NCBI GenBank assembly: GCA_020723765.1
Contig: DYIF01000001.1
Coordinates: forward strand, 155,918-219,917
Length of the DNA stretch: 64,000 nt
DNA from: Elusimicrobium minutum
GTDB lineage: Bacteria > Elusimicrobiota > Elusimicrobia > Elusimicrobiales > UBA9959
Direction of reading: 5' to 3'
Positions within the stretch are counted from its first letter, which is position 1. Each line of letters opens with the position of its first letter. The translations under genes and the position numbers were made by a program. The notes beneath the pieces were generated by a model. The model worked only from the letters and a program-made list of their open reading frames with translations, made no database searches and had not been told where the DNA came from. Of this stretch, positions 60,701-63,700 are shown in pieces.

Positions 60701-63700
60701 GAAATATCGTATATAAAAGAAGTTCTTAAAACAAAACTTCCGGAGTTTTCGAAATTAGTCGCATTATCCTGAGCTCTTGTCCAGACCTCGTAAGTTTTAC
60801 CGTCCTCCCATGCGCCATCCGGCATGGCTCTTGTCCAGTTATCGGTGCCGGCGACCGCCAATTCGTTAGGAGAGTTAAAAACCCAGGATATTCCGCTCCA
60901 ATAATAATTATCGTCCGCTCTTCTAACATAAATCTTTACATTACCTACGCCGCTACCGTTATTCAAATCCTGGGCGGTTCCAGATATGGTTATAGGCAAA
61001 GTGTTTATATAACTTCCGCCCGTAGGAAATGTCACGGTCGATACAGGAGGATAATTATCGAATTTAAAAGTGGCCGTTGAATAAAATGTATCCATGTTAC
61101 CGGCCTGGTCGTAAGACCTTGCGGCTATTCTGAAAGTACAACCGTAACTTCCGCATGCCGCAACCCATGTACTATCGTTTATGGAGTAATTCCAGGAAGC
61201 CGATGTTTGATATAAAGTAAGGTTTGCGTTTGTCCATACCGCATTATTTTCTGTATCCGGCCCCACCCATACCGAAGATTGATTAGGATTATAATAATTA
61301 CTAAGGTCGGTATTATAAACTCTAAACTCTACTTTTGTTATTCCTATATTATCCGTCGCACTCCCCTGTATCGTCGGCAAACTGTTGTGATACAAGGCAT
61401 TTGGCATCGTTATCTGCGTAGTCGGTTTCGTGTTATCGTGCCTTATTACCCTTCCGACATAACCAGGTATGTCCGCCTCTAAAGGCTCTCCGTTTACAGG
61501 TCCGTATTCCCTGTTATCCGCCAAATCATACGCCCAGTTCACTATCCTGTACTGCACATCTTGATTCGCGGGATTTGTTAAATATGCGTTTAAACTTCCG
61601 CTAAAATTATATACCCACTGGTTGGGCGTCGTGGTAGTAGCGTTATTCGCTTCGTACCATATAGGCGTTCCGCTACTAAAATTACCGGCTAACTCGTCCC
61701 ACCATCCGCTTGGCGCGGTTATACGCTTTATCGCTACCTTCACCGTGTGCGTTCCCAACCTGGCTTCATAGCTTCTCGTTCCGTATTTCTCGTCGTTTGC
61801 AACCCCGGTTACGCTCGTTATAGTTATCACATATCCGCTATTTGGATATGTTATGGTAGATGTCGGCTCTTCTATGTCGTATTTTATCGTTACGCTTGCG
61901 GTATTTCCGTCGTTTCCCGCAATGTCCGTCGCTTTAGTTTGTATCTGATACCTGTGATCGTTTACATAGGGCAGATTAGCGGTATACGACCAGGGCGAAA
62001 ACGGCGCGGTTACGTTTATCCATTTAGGACAGCTCTGATCGAATCCGTTTGTCCCGTTATAACATTTCGCTCCGCCGGCCGCATCCAAATCCGCTACGCT
62101 TATGCTTACAGTGCTTACGCCGGTATTCGCCGATGTCTGTGTATTAACCGTATTCCCCGTTATCGGCGTTGAAAGTTTTATTCCGGAATATACCATGTTG
62201 TCCTGCGGATAGGTTATCGTTATCTGAGGTCCGGTAACGTCATATGTAAATGTGTATGTGGAATATACATTAGATACGTTCCCGGCGTAGTCGTAGGCTC
62301 GCGCTTCTATCATGTATTCTTTATCATCTACCAATATCGCGGGCGGTATCTGGTAATAATAACTTGTCTGGTATTTCAATGTTTGATTCAGCCATGTGTT
62401 TGCGTTAGTCGTCCAGCCGGTCCCGTCGTAATAATACTTAGGACTTGTCCCAGTGCTTATTCTTACCTGGCCGTAGTTAAATCCGGCTAAATTGTCGTTT
62501 GCGTTTACGTATACTTTATCTATCGCCTTTAACGCCGACGCGGTCGGGCTTGTTATAGTTACCGCAGGCGACGTGTCGTCTACTATAAATTTAACCCTGG
62601 TATACGGCGACTGCTCTATGTTTCCGCTCCCGCTTCCGTCCCATTTCTTTGTTAAATCTTCGCTCATAGCTTCAAGTATGTATTCCCTGTCGCCGGCCCA
62701 GCTTATGTCGTTCATATAGTCCCAGCTCTTTGTCTGTCCGCTTCCGCTTATGCTCGTTCCCAACCACATACTCGACGGCGTGTCCGTCGTTCTAAATACG
62801 CCACCGTCGTAATAGTATGTCGTTCCGCTTTCTATGTAGCTCAGTCTTATCTTGCTCGTACCTATTCCGGCGTATACATTATCCGGTTTGTCGGTCGCGG
62901 TCCCGCTTAGCTGCGTGGAATTAGCGGTTTTTCCTATTACATTGGATTTGTATCTTCCGCTCACCCCATCCCCGTCATCCACAGGTCTCGTTATCAAGCT
63001 CTGCGGAGCATCCTTATCCACGCCGATAACCTTAGACGATACGTTAACCGTAAATACTTCCTGTTCGTTTGTAGCCACGTCACGCGCTTTTACCATTATC
63101 AAATATCTATAATCGCTTACCATCTGGCTGTTTAATCCCGCGGGACTGTATATCCAGCTCGTAGCGTCCGAGCTTAAACTTCCGTTTATTCCGTTTTGGA
63201 TTTCTATCCAGTTAGGCGTATCCCCGGTTATTAAAAAGCTCGTCCCGTTCCACCATACCGGCGTTGCCGCTAACTTCCTTATCGCTATGTATACCTTCGA
63301 GTTTTTAAATCCGTCATACGCCGTTCCGCTTATCCAGTCTATTTGGTTTACCAAATTGGCCGTGCTCGGTATTATTATGCTGCTCGTAGGGCTTGTTCTG
63401 TCTATAGTAAAAGTCTTTTCGGTAGCTACACCCTGGTTTGCCGCTTTATCTATGGAATACAACTGCGCCACATAGCTTCTTCCTTCTTCATACGCCATTC
63501 CGTTTACAAAATAATCCGTGGTATATGTCGCTACCCCGCCCATAACCGTAGCTACAAGATTACAATCGGCTCCCCCGGTTCCGCAGCTTGCCGTAAATGT
63601 AGATAGCTTCCAGTTCCAGTATTCGTCGGCTTCCTGTCGTTTTAACCTAAAATATGTGTTCGTTATTACGCCGGGACTTATGTCGCTTACGCTACCGCTT